Assembly: GCA_934486965.1 (NCBI GenBank)
Contig: CAKSQP010000038.1
Span: 1-12,567 of the forward strand
Source of the DNA: an uncultured Eubacteriales bacterium
GTDB taxonomy: Bacteria > Bacillota > Clostridia > Oscillospirales > UBA644
DNA length: 12,567 bases
Direction: 5' to 3'
A model generated the notes under the pieces. The model had not been told where the DNA came from. It worked only from the letters and a program-made list of their open reading frames with translations, and searched no databases. The position numbers were made by a program, and so were the translations under genes. Shown here piece by piece: positions 6,881 through 12,567 of this stretch. How positions within the stretch are numbered: position 1 is the first letter of the stretch; each line of letters begins with the position of its first letter.

Positions 6881-7980
6881 AAAACTTCCTGACTTTCGAT
6901 ATTGATGTGTTTGCCGTACGAACCGAGAACTTTGAGTTCAAGGCATATCTCTCCGAGCCGTCCGAGCATTTTTTTGCCGTTTTCGCTGTCGGGATTTCCC
7001 TCGATCTCCGTAAAGAAATAATATTGCCAGAGGGAAGAGCGGAGCGGTCTGCTTTTTATCATCTGCATATTGAAACCGAACTCTCCGATGATGTCTATTG
7101 CTTTCGCAAGCGCTCCCGCTTCATGCTTTACAATGAAGACAAGCGTGAACAGACTGTTGTTTGCGTCGGAATGTCTTTGTCTTGAAAGTACCGCAAATCT
7201 TGTCGTGTTGCTTGTGTTTTCGTTTATAGACTCTTTTATTATTTCAAGTCCGTAGAGTTCTGCGGTCTCTTTGCTTGCTATTGCCGCGACCGAACGGTCT
7301 TCCGAGTCTGCGACTTTTTTCGCCGCCATGGCGGTATTGACTTCGTTTATTGTCGTGAGTCCGTTTCTTTCTATGAAATCCCTGCACTGTTCAAGCGCCT
7401 GAGTGTGGCTTACGACTTCTTTTATTTCCGAAAGTTTTGTTCCGGGTTTTGCGAGAAGATTATGGGATATTTTCAGTTCGTAAATTCCCGTGATATAAAG
7501 GCTTCCCGCAAACATCATATCAATATTTGCTCCGACTTCGCCCGCCATGCTGTTTTCTATCGGCAGGATTACCGCGTCGCATTCGCCGTCTTCGACAGAA
7601 CGGTACGCTTTTTCGAAGTTAGGCATAGGATATGCTCTTGCTTCGGGGAATATCTTGGTCGCCGCTATGTGAGCGTAAGCGCCCGCAATACCCGAAAACG
7701 CTATTCTCTGTCCCGAAATAAGCGACGCCTGATACTGTTTTGACAGATCCATTACCTGTTTCTGGAACAAAACGTAAAGATCTTTTATCCCGTCGTCCGA
7801 AAGATATTCAAGATTCTTTTTTACGAGCGCGTCTTCTCTGTCGGAATCGAAGACGGGAAGGGAATGTTCCTTTTTGTATTTTGCGACGTTTTCGACCGCG
7901 TGCATTCGTTTTTCAAACTGCTCCGCGATTATTTTGTCGGCGGCTGAAATTTCTTTTCTTGCCTCGTCAAGTAAATTCAT
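6877..7980 (-). CDS. pheA: Bifunctional chorismate mutase-prephenate dehydratase (P-protein) with ACT domain
   Basis: Converts chorismate to prephenate and then phenylpyruvate. The 367 residues have three parts. AroQ-type chorismate mutase is residues 1-85: Arg8 in EARKEIS, Arg25 in EKRMHAV, Lys in AKYKKEH, DSDRED 45-50. Prephenate dehydratase is about 92-265: FSGIAGAYAH 95-104, LPIENSMAGEVG 139-150, SHTQALEQC 191-199, NTTRF 258-262 with the catalytic Thr-Arg-Phe. The C-terminal ACT domain is about 275-355, with GALAKAIDII 289-298 and KSRP 309-312, where ESRP is usual for Phe binding. A longer in-frame ATG at 8034 would translate through the terminator hairpin; the ATG at 7978-7980 has AAGGAAAG upstream and begins where P-proteins begin. 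It is the first structural gene behind the Phe/Tyr attenuator, so it is probably controlled both by transcription and by Phe feedback. Confidence 0.97.
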   Translation of the reverse strand: MNLLDEARKEISAADKIIAEQFEKRMHAVENVAKYKKEHSLPVFDSDREDALVKKNLEYLSDDGIKDLYVLFQKQVMDLSKQYQASLISGQRIAFSGIAGAYAHIAATKIFPEARAYPMPNFEKAYRSVEDGECDAVILPIENSMAGEVGANIDMMFAGSLYITGIYELKISHNLLAKPGTKLSEIKEVVSHTQALEQCRDFIERNGLTTINEVNTAMAAKKVADSEDRSVAAIASKETAELYGLEIIKESINENTSNTTRFAVLSRQRHSDANNSLFTLVFIVKHEAGALAKAIDIIGEFGFNMQMIKSRPLRSSLWQYYFFTEIEGNPDSENGKKMLGRLGEICLELKVLGSYGKHINIESQEVL

Positions 7981-7986
7981 TGCTTT

Positions 7987-7994
7987 CTTTCCTT
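7987..7994 (-). promoter_or_regulatory. Ribosome binding site of pheA
   Basis: AAGGAAAG on the minus strand is 6 nt before the pheA ATG at 7978-7980 and lies just downstream of the attenuator terminator's T-run. It is present only in transcripts that read through the terminator. It supports the start used here rather than the ATG at 8034. Confidence 0.75.
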
Positions 7995-8004
7995 TTTTAC
8001 AATT

Positions 8005-8040
8005 AAAAAACCGATGTCTGCTGAAAACAAACATCGGTTT
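8005..8040 (-). terminator. Rho-independent attenuator terminator (3:4 hairpin) before pheA
   Basis: On the transcribed minus strand, AAACCGATGT (8040-8031) pairs perfectly with ACATCGGTTT (8017-8008). Four further pairs with two G-U wobbles are possible inside the loop, and a run of six T follows (8010-8005). The position, after a Phe/Tyr-rich leader peptide and 24 nt before the pheA ATG, marks it as the conditional terminator of the aromatic operon rather than the end of a gene. Its 5' arm is also claimed by the antiterminator pairing. Confidence 0.93.
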
Positions 8041-8086
8041 ACTTTACAAATTCATAAGAGAATTACGCAGATGTTTTTTCGCAGCA
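8019..8086 (-). promoter_or_regulatory. Antiterminator (2:3) alternative pairing
   Basis: The leader RNA segment TGCTGCGAAAAAACATC (8086-8070, in the last codons of the leader peptide gene) is antiparallel-complementary to GATGTTTGTTTTCAGCA (8035-8019). Of 17 positions, 14 are Watson-Crick, one is G-U and two are mismatched. The second segment includes half of the terminator's 5' arm and its loop, so this helix and the terminator exclude each other. A ribosome paused on Phe/Tyr codons 11-21 leaves the first segment free and would favour this helix, giving readthrough. Pairings were found by eye, not by energy calculation. Confidence 0.85.
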
Positions 8087-8164
8087 AAAATGACCGGCGC
8101 CGAAATAAAAGCCCTGGTAATAAAAGTAAAAAAACATATTTGCGTTTGCTGACTGCTTTTTCAT
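8063..8164 (-). CDS. Phe/Tyr-rich attenuator leader peptide (33 aa)
   Basis: A short ORF begins at the ATG at 8162-8164, 6 nt behind AGGGAGA, and ends with TAA at 8063-8065. Its middle reads MFFYFYYQGFYFGAGHF (residues 10-26): six Phe and four Tyr codons in 17, and no Trp in the whole peptide. Such aromatic density, right behind a promoter and in front of a terminator and pheA, is the signature of a cis-acting leader peptide comparable in role to PheL of enteric bacteria, although the sequence differs (PheL carries Phe only). Scarcity of charged tRNA-Phe or tRNA-Tyr should stall ribosomes here and prevent termination. The peptide itself probably has no function beyond being translated. It ends with a Cys-Cys pair and polar residues that overlap the antiterminator sequence. 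Confidence 0.9.
   Translation of the reverse strand: MKKQSANANMFFYFYYQGFYFGAGHFCCEKTSA
8065..8145 (-). promoter_or_regulatory. Protector (1:2) hairpin of the attenuator
   Basis: ACGCA (8145-8141) and ATGTTTTTT (8137-8129, exactly codons 10-12 of the leader peptide, Met-Phe-Phe) pair with TGCGT (8069-8065) and AAAAAACAT (8079-8071), 14 pairs around a small 3x1 internal loop. The downstream arm is the same segment that forms the antiterminator. A ribosome sitting on the Phe-Phe-Tyr run would melt this hairpin and release segment 2. The nine-pair part is all A-U but one, so the hairpin is weak on its own. Confidence 0.65.
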
Positions 8165-8170
8165 CTTAAT

Positions 8171-8177
8171 TCTCCCT
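8171..8177 (-). promoter_or_regulatory. Ribosome binding site of the leader peptide
   Basis: AGGGAGA on the minus strand, 6 nt upstream of the leader peptide ATG at 8162-8164. A strong Shine-Dalgarno in front of a 33-codon frame supports the view that the leader is really translated. Confidence 0.85.
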
Positions 8178-8187
8178 GTTTTTTATC

Positions 8188-8216
8188 ATTTTACAACAAA
8201 AAGGGCTGATTGTCAA
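8188..8216 (-). promoter_or_regulatory. Sigma-A type promoter of the aromatic operon
   Basis: TTGACA (8216-8211, perfect -35) and TAAAAT (8193-8188, one base from consensus -10) are separated by 17 nt, the optimum for the housekeeping sigma factor. Start of transcription is predicted near 8181-8178, just ahead of the leader peptide's ribosome binding site. I see no operator palindrome over it, which fits control by attenuation after initiation. Confidence 0.88.
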
Positions 8217-8236
8217 TATTTTTCTGTGTCCTTTTT
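8198..8236 (-). terminator. Possible weak terminator after the lipoprotein gene, overlapping the aromatic promoter
   Basis: AAAAAGG (8236-8230) can pair with CCTTTTT (8204-8198) on the minus strand, with a 25-nt loop that contains the -35 box. The stem is A-U rich and the loop large, so it may be a poor terminator or chance. It is the only hairpin I can find between the lipoprotein gene and the aromatic leader. If it is not functional, readthrough from the cdaR operon would enter the attenuator. Confidence 0.25.
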
Positions 8237-8241
8237 ATGAA

Positions 8242-9585
8242 CTATTCGAAATAAAGTTTAAGCCCCTCGCGGTTCGGTTTTATCGTTGTTTCAACCGAGT
8301 TGTCGGCTATCCCGAGCGCGCTTGAAAGAGCCGCCGCAGGAGACTGCGATACAGCCGCTTCGGCAATATTCGTCATTATGTTGTGAAAGCCTTCCTGCCA
8401 ATAGTTGTATCTGCCTTTTGCGGATTCGTCAAAGACCGTTTCTACGTCTTCGTCCGCCCAGAAAACTCCGTTTTTATAATATTTCTTCAGATCCTCTTCG
8501 TTCGACAGATATGAGAGCGGGGCAAAAAATTCTTTAAGTATTTCGGCTGTCGCGTCGACGTCGGACGTTATCTTCGGGACGGCTATCGCGTGCTTGTACG
8601 AATGGATATATCCCGCGGCGGTCTCTTCCGTTGCATAAGGTCCTTTCGGGAAAGAGAATACGGAAAATTTGCCGATTTCGGTATTGTCCGCAATGTCGTC
8701 CGTTATTGCCGCGGTGTCTGCCGTCGCAAGCGCGGCTTTCCCCGAAAGAAACATATCTCGGTAATCGTCGTGAAGATATATGGCGGCTTTGTTGTTATTA
8801 AGAAAATCCGCTCCCCAACTTAACGCTTCAAGAGTTCCCGCGTCACGAAGTCCCGTTTCCCCTGTTTTTTCATTGTAAACCGAACCTCCGCCAGAATATA
8901 TGCAGGTTGTAAGGAATGATTCAAGCCCTGTGTCGAGCCCGTATATTCCCTTCGACGGCTGATAACAGTTTTTGACAAGAAATTCAAGATCTTCGCGCGA
9001 AAGCCCGTTTTCTCTGTAAATATCGGGAGAAATGCCGGTCGCTTTCGTTACGAGAGCATCGTTCGTAACGATGAAATAGAAAAACGATTTCAGATTGTCG
9101 GGAAACGATTTCGGGATAACGCCGTAAACCGTGCCGTCGACAGCCGTCGTTTCAAGGTCGTTTTCGTCTCCCCAGCGGAAACTGTCGGGAAAACCTATCG
9201 CGTCCGAAATTTCCGCTATGTCGGTAAGGTATCCCGCTTTGCCCCAGCGCCTGACGTAATATGAAAGGGAAAGAGTTATGTCCGCGTCTCCCGTTGCGTT
9301 TGATGCGGTTTTCGAACTTATGAACGATTCGATGCCCGTCTCTGCGTTTACAATATTTATTTTGCAGTTGAATTCGTTTTCAATGGCTTCTTTTCTCTGC
9401 CGCATTTCTTCGGCTTCTTTGCTGTCGGAAGAAAACCAGAGAAAACCGTTGCAGTTGTTTTCGTCGCAGATGATATTTATTTCCGAACCGAGAAGATCGG
9501 TTTTTTCTTCGGGCTTTGTTTCGGCTTTTTGACAGCCCGAAAGCATTAAAAGAACAAGGAGAAGAACGAATACTGTTTTTTTCAT
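8242..9585 (-). CDS. Extracellular solute-binding lipoprotein
   Basis: The 447-residue protein begins with Lys-Lys, a hydrophobic stretch (about residues 4-16) and the lipobox LSGC with Cys18, so it should be lipid-anchored outside the membrane. The body resembles family 1 (sugar-type) ABC solute-binding proteins: an early segment of the EAIENEFNCKINIV kind, GKAGYLTDIAE, DGTVYGVIP, and late YWQEGFHNIMTNIAEAA. Fold assignment rests on general likeness; the ligand cannot be told. No permease or ATPase gene is adjacent, so it is an orphan here. The ATG at 9583-9585 is chosen because GAGGG lies 5 nt before it; a TTG four codons upstream overlaps that site and is rejected. It starts 8 nt after the FAD-dehydrogenase stop, so the two are probably cotranscribed. 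Confidence 0.8.
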   Translation of the reverse strand: MKKTVFVLLLVLLMLSGCQKAETKPEEKTDLLGSEINIICDENNCNGFLWFSSDSKEAEEMRQRKEAIENEFNCKINIVNAETGIESFISSKTASNATGDADITLSLSYYVRRWGKAGYLTDIAEISDAIGFPDSFRWGDENDLETTAVDGTVYGVIPKSFPDNLKSFFYFIVTNDALVTKATGISPDIYRENGLSREDLEFLVKNCYQPSKGIYGLDTGLESFLTTCIYSGGGSVYNEKTGETGLRDAGTLEALSWGADFLNNNKAAIYLHDDYRDMFLSGKAALATADTAAITDDIADNTEIGKFSVFSFPKGPYATEETAAGYIHSYKHAIAVPKITSDVDATAEILKEFFAPLSYLSNEEDLKKYYKNGVFWADEDVETVFDESAKGRYNYWQEGFHNIMTNIAEAAVSQSPAAALSSALGIADNSVETTIKPNREGLKLYFE

Positions 9586-9590
9586 GGTAT

Positions 9591-9595
9591 CCCTC
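9591..9595 (-). promoter_or_regulatory. Ribosome binding site fixing the lipoprotein start
   Basis: GAGGG on the minus strand, overlapping the stop codon of the upstream FAD-dehydrogenase gene and 5 nt before the ATG at 9583-9585. The in-frame TTG at 9595-9597 would itself be part of this site, so the ATG is the start and the signal peptide begins with Met-Lys-Lys. Confidence 0.8.
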
Positions 9596-11108
9596 AATAT
9601 GAAGTCAGAATTTTTTCCGCAATTTTTATTCCGTCGATTGCCGAAGACATTATCCCTCCCGCATATCCCGCGCCTTCTCCGCAGGGATAAACGTTTTCAT
9701 GGGAAAGAGATCTCAGCGTTTCTTTATCTCTTTTTAACCGCAGGGGAGAGGACGTCCTCGTTTCGGGGGCTGTGAATATCGGACGCTCGAACGCAGTGCC
9801 TGCAAATATTTTTTTATGGAATATGTCTGAGCCTTTTTCAAGTGCCGAAATAAAGCGCGGAGTGAAGATATTTGTAAAGTCCGCAAAATCGTAATTCGGA
9901 AGAACTGTCGGCAAAACCTTTGTTTTTGCACTCTTTTCTGCGATCTTTGCCGAAACGGGAAAAGTACCGCCTGCGGCACGGAACGCCCTTTCTTCCGTTG
10001 CTTTCTGAAATTCAAGCGCTTCGGCTACTGAATTCGGAGTAAAGGAGACAAGCAACGCGGAGTTTGCGTTTTTTCCGTCTCTTGAAAAATCGCTCATTCC
10101 GTTTGTTGTGAGGCGCCCCACAAGAGAAGAGGAGTTTATGACTTTTCCGCCCGGACACATACAGAAAGTATATACGCAGGTATTTTTATCAAGGTGTGTA
10201 TAAAAAGAATATGAAGCGCGCGGCAAAAGCGGATTGCTTGCGGCTTTGCCGTAGACCGCGCGGTCGATATCCGACTGAAAATGTTCCTGTCTTATTCCGA
10301 GCGACATCGGCTTTGTTTCAAACGCCATGTTTTTCTTCATCAGCATTGTAAATGTGTCGAACGAGCCGTTTCCGAGCGCGAGAACCAGAACGTCGCAGGC
10401 AAAACTTCCCGCGGTCGTCTTTACTTCGGTCGCTTTTCCTGATACGTCCGTTCCGATATCAGTCATACGGGCGTTATAAACGAAATTTACGCCTTTTTTT
10501 ATAAGGTCGTTTCTCATGTTTATGACAGTCTTACGCAGAAAGTCGGTCCCGATGTGCGGCAGAGCCTCTTTTTCTATATTTTCGGGCGCTCCGTACATAA
10601 CGAAATCGGAAAGTATCTTCCTGCTTCGGGGATCGTTTTTCCGACAGGTGAGTTTGCCGTCCGAGAATGTTCCCGCGCCGCCCTCTCCGAACTGAACGTT
10701 GCTTTCGGGGTTCAGAACGTTTGTCGTCCAGAGATTTTCAACGTCTTTTACTCTTTGTTCGATCGGTGCGCCTCTGTCGATTATTGTAGGTCTCAGCCCG
10801 AAATCGGAAAGCGTTTTTGCGCAGAAAAGCCCCGACGGCCCCATTCCGACTATAACTACCTTAAGATCTTTATTCTTAACGTCTGCCTGAAACGAATATT
10901 CAGGAACGTCGGCAAAGTTGGGATCTTCTCGGTCTGTCATTATCGCAAGGGTATAGACTTTGTTTATTTTTCCGTGTCGGCAGTCTACGGACTCCTTATA
11001 TACCGAGATTTCAACGGAGTCGGGAAGTCCGTATTGCTTTCTTATTTCCGAAAATATTTCGGTTTCGGATATTTCTATCGGTTTTCGTATATTGTGTAAA
11101 AGTTTCAT
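9594..11108 (-). CDS. FAD-dependent oxidoreductase (COG2509-like dehydrogenase)
   Basis: The 504-residue cytosolic flavoprotein belongs to the 'NAD(FAD)-utilizing dehydrogenase' group often found beside cdaA-cdaR in Clostridia; its substrate is not known to me. An N-terminal 75-residue alpha/beta segment comes first. The FAD-binding Rossmann motif VVIVGMGPSGLFCA (84-97) follows, with IIDRGAPIEQR (109-119), FGEGGAGTFSDGKL (140-153) and a C-terminal FAD-closing motif, YPCGEGAGYAGGIMSSAIDG. A Cys pair in YTFCMCPGG might be redox-active, but this is inference. The ATG at 11106-11108 has GAGGAA 2 nt upstream (core GAGG 4 nt away), a tight spacing, and that site begins right after the T-run of a terminator, so expression depends on readthrough or on a promoter I did not find. 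Confidence 0.85.
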   Translation of the reverse strand: MKLLHNIRKPIEISETEIFSEIRKQYGLPDSVEISVYKESVDCRHGKINKVYTLAIMTDREDPNFADVPEYSFQADVKNKDLKVVIVGMGPSGLFCAKTLSDFGLRPTIIDRGAPIEQRVKDVENLWTTNVLNPESNVQFGEGGAGTFSDGKLTCRKNDPRSRKILSDFVMYGAPENIEKEALPHIGTDFLRKTVINMRNDLIKKGVNFVYNARMTDIGTDVSGKATEVKTTAGSFACDVLVLALGNGSFDTFTMLMKKNMAFETKPMSLGIRQEHFQSDIDRAVYGKAASNPLLPRASYSFYTHLDKNTCVYTFCMCPGGKVINSSSLVGRLTTNGMSDFSRDGKNANSALLVSFTPNSVAEALEFQKATEERAFRAAGGTFPVSAKIAEKSAKTKVLPTVLPNYDFADFTNIFTPRFISALEKGSDIFHKKIFAGTAFERPIFTAPETRTSSPLRLKRDKETLRSLSHENVYPCGEGAGYAGGIMSSAIDGIKIAEKILTSY

Positions 11109-11116
11109 ATTTCCTC

Positions 11117-11144
11117 AAAAAAGGAGACGGAAAACCGTCTCCTT
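11117..11144 (-). terminator. Intra-operon rho-independent terminator between cdaR and the FAD-dehydrogenase gene
   Basis: AAGGAGACGG (11144-11135) and CCGTCTCCTT (11130-11121) form a perfect 10-bp stem with a TTTT loop. The T-run continues to 11117, giving six consecutive T on the minus strand. It follows the cdaR stop at 11149 by 4 nt. It should stop or reduce transcription coming from cdaA-cdaR, or it could be a 3'-end stabiliser. The plus-strand reading has no T-run (AAATTT follows), so the element is oriented for the minus strand. Confidence 0.9.
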
Positions 11145-11148
11145 AAAT

Positions 11149-12426
11149 TTACGATAAGTCTACGTCAACATATATCCTTTGGGTAATTCCGTACGGGGAC
11201 GAGGTTTCGACGGAGATATTTACAAGGTACTGTCCCTTGTCGTTCTGCTGAGAAAAGTCTATCGTTCCGTTTATCATCGAAGACGAAATGTTGTTCAGGT
11301 ATGACGGCAGGGAACGGACGGGGACCTGCAATGACGAGGTTCTTATCGTCGCGGTTTTCCCTTCGGGCAGATTTACAAACGCAAATTTCGATATCCTCGA
11401 TTTCGAAAGCGTGTATATCTGCGTTCTGACGCTGTTGTCGAACGTTACGGTGACGTTTGCCGTAAGGTCCTGTCCCTGCAGATAAGAGAAATTATCGCTT
11501 TCGGGAAGTTTGAAGACGTAAGCCTGACTTTTTCCCGTTATCGAATCAAGAGAAATTATATTGTCAAGTTTGACTTCGGTCATTGCGTCAAGAACCGATT
11601 TCTCTCCGTAGACCGTTATGTTCTGCGGCGAAATTTCGACTTTCGTATAACTTGTTTCATCGCCGCCGACATCGTTTTTGCGGTCGATTGCAAGAGGCAG
11701 GGTCTTGGTGTAGTAAATATCGTAAGAATAACTTACTTTTTCGGAAGAAAGCGTAAGTCTGCTCTTGTCGGCAATGGTTCCGTCGGCATTCTCTATTATA
11801 ATGTCCGATGTCGATTTCTGACCTTCGGTCTTGTTTTCGATATTTGCGGGGATATATACTCTTGAAATATTTGCGACGGTATTTTCAGGACCTTTGATCT
11901 CAACCGTTTTCGGAAATACCTGACTGTCGGTCATGACATAACCCTCTGCGACTTCTCCCGTAAAATCAAGCGAAATGTCGAAACTGCGGGTCACTATCTT
12001 ATCGAATTCGAGGAATACCGAAGACGGTTCGACCGAGACTATCTCAAGATTATTGTCGTCGCTTCTGACCTGAATATCAACCGAGTAGGTTCCCGCCTCG
12101 GTCACCGACGAAAGGTTTGCGGTCGCCGTTATCTCGGAATTGTTAAAGGTGAAAATATTTGTTCGCGGTCCTTTTACCTTGACCGTCGTATACATCGTTT
12201 CGTCCTGATTTAACAGAGAAAGCCCGTAATGTTCGGGGATTGACCCTGTCATTTCTATCTGTATTGGGACTTTGACGACCGTTTCGTTCTGCGGATTTAC
12301 GACGTTGATTATCGAAAACCAGACGATAATGCCGAGGAGAAGCGAAAGTATCCGCAAAAACAGATTGCTGTGAATTATTTTATTGTAAAGGCGGACTATC
12401 CGTCCGATAAAGCGTTTCATTTTCAT
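11149..12426 (-). CDS. cdaR: CdaR / YbbR-domain protein, regulator of diadenylate cyclase
   Basis: Membrane-anchored extracytoplasmic protein; in Bacillota CdaR binds and modulates the diadenylate cyclase CdaA. It has 425 residues. A basic N-terminus (MKMKRFIGRIVRLYNK) leads to one membrane segment, about residues 22-43, with the family wording NLFLRILSLLLGIIVWFSI. About four YbbR-like beta domains of 80-95 residues follow (roughly 46-133, 136-222, 232-325, 330-422), each with the recurrent pattern of a proline-led strand, as in VEIKGPENTV, VKVKGPRTNI and ITVYGEKSVL. An ATG four nt upstream of the chosen one stops after two codons. The ATG at 12424-12426 has GGGG upstream and lies 13 nt after the stop of the preceding gene. 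Unusually for the cdaA-cdaR-glmM arrangement, glmM is not next: a terminator and an FAD dehydrogenase are. Confidence 0.92.
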   Translation of the reverse strand: MKMKRFIGRIVRLYNKIIHSNLFLRILSLLLGIIVWFSIINVVNPQNETVVKVPIQIEMTGSIPEHYGLSLLNQDETMYTTVKVKGPRTNIFTFNNSEITATANLSSVTEAGTYSVDIQVRSDDNNLEIVSVEPSSVFLEFDKIVTRSFDISLDFTGEVAEGYVMTDSQVFPKTVEIKGPENTVANISRVYIPANIENKTEGQKSTSDIIIENADGTIADKSRLTLSSEKVSYSYDIYYTKTLPLAIDRKNDVGGDETSYTKVEISPQNITVYGEKSVLDAMTEVKLDNIISLDSITGKSQAYVFKLPESDNFSYLQGQDLTANVTVTFDNSVRTQIYTLSKSRISKFAFVNLPEGKTATIRTSSLQVPVRSLPSYLNNISSSMINGTIDFSQQNDKGQYLVNISVETSSPYGITQRIYVDVDLS

Positions 12427-12439
12427 ATCATATCCCCGT

Positions 12440-12567
12440 TCACTGCTTTTTCTGAGACTTTTTCTTTTTCTTCAAGAGGGGATTGCGGTCTTTGAAAATC
12501 GTTTTAAGTATATCCTTTTTCTCTTCCGTTTCGGATATGAGATAGGATTTGAGAAGAGCCGAAAGAG
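12440..12567 (-). CDS. cdaA: C-terminal end of upstream gene, probably diadenylate cyclase CdaA (partial)
   Basis: An open minus-strand frame enters from the right edge and ends at TGA (12440-12442) after 41 visible residues. The tail begins LSALLKSYLISETEEKKDI and closes with a very lysine-rich stretch (nine Lys in the last thirteen residues, residues 32-34 on). None of the DAC catalytic motifs (DGA, RHR) falls inside this piece, so the name rests on synteny: cdaA directly precedes cdaR in nearly all Bacillota. The basic tail would be cytosolic. Confidence 0.55.
   Translation of the reverse strand, partial: LSALLKSYLISETEEKKDILKTIFKDRNPLLKKKKKSQKKQ

Noticed and set aside
7981..8034. Longer pheA starting at the ATG at 8032-8034
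   Set aside because: The extra 18 residues would be translated from the terminator hairpin and pheA's own ribosome binding site. The ATG at 7978-7980 fits chorismate mutase N-termini.
7981..8241. T-box riboswitch in front of pheA
   Set aside because: The leader is only about 200 nt, has no T-box consensus (AGGGUGGNACCGCG) and no long specifier stem. The translated aromatic peptide explains the region better.
11130..11190. Promoter for the FAD dehydrogenase beginning with TTGACG near the cdaR end
   Set aside because: At 17 nt downstream the sequence is TAAGGA, part of the terminator stem, and the closer TAAATT is only 11 nt away. Neither makes a believable -10.
1..12567. Mobile elements, CRISPR arrays, tRNA or rRNA genes, phage or defence systems
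   Set aside because: I saw no direct repeat arrays, transposase motifs, tRNA-like cloverleaf sequences or conserved rRNA segments. The window is nearly filled by recognisable genes in one orientation.

Overview
The window looks like a chromosomal segment of a low-to-mid GC Bacillota, most likely class Clostridia. The grounds are strong Shine-Dalgarno sequences before nearly every gene, a cdaA-cdaR pair followed by a clostridial-type FAD-dependent dehydrogenase, and a DAHP synthase of the form I know from clostridial gut bacteria. Genus cannot be set from the sequence alone. All protein genes I can support lie on the minus strand, so transcription runs from the right end to the left. Long plus-strand reading frames are antisense shadows of these genes. 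There is no gene-free stretch over 300 bases.

Region 1 (about 12567 to 8242) is the end of an envelope/c-di-AMP operon: the last codons of a gene in the cdaA position, cdaR (YbbR repeats), an intra-operon hairpin terminator, an FAD-dependent oxidoreductase, and an orphan extracellular solute-binding lipoprotein.

Region 2 (about 8241 to 7981) is a compact regulatory leader and the most interesting part of the window. A near-consensus promoter (TTGACA, 17 nt, TAAAAT) drives a 33-codon leader peptide whose middle is packed with Phe and Tyr codons. After it come three mutually exclusive RNA pairings (1:2, 2:3 and 3:4), the last being a rho-independent terminator just before pheA. This is the full architecture of a ribosome-mediated transcription attenuator responding to charged tRNA-Phe and tRNA-Tyr. 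I see no T-box.

Region 3 (7980 to the left edge) is one tightly packed operon encoding the whole shikimate pathway plus the Phe and Tyr branches. The order is pheA (chorismate mutase-prephenate dehydratase-ACT), aroB, aroC, an aroE-aroK fusion, aroQ (type II dehydroquinase), aroA, tyrA, then a DAHP synthase cut by the window edge. Most neighbours overlap by ATGA or a few bases, suggesting translational coupling. The genes together take PEP and erythrose-4-phosphate to chorismate, then to phenylpyruvate and 4-hydroxyphenylpyruvate. No Trp-branch gene is present and the leader has no Trp codon, so regulatory signal and products match.
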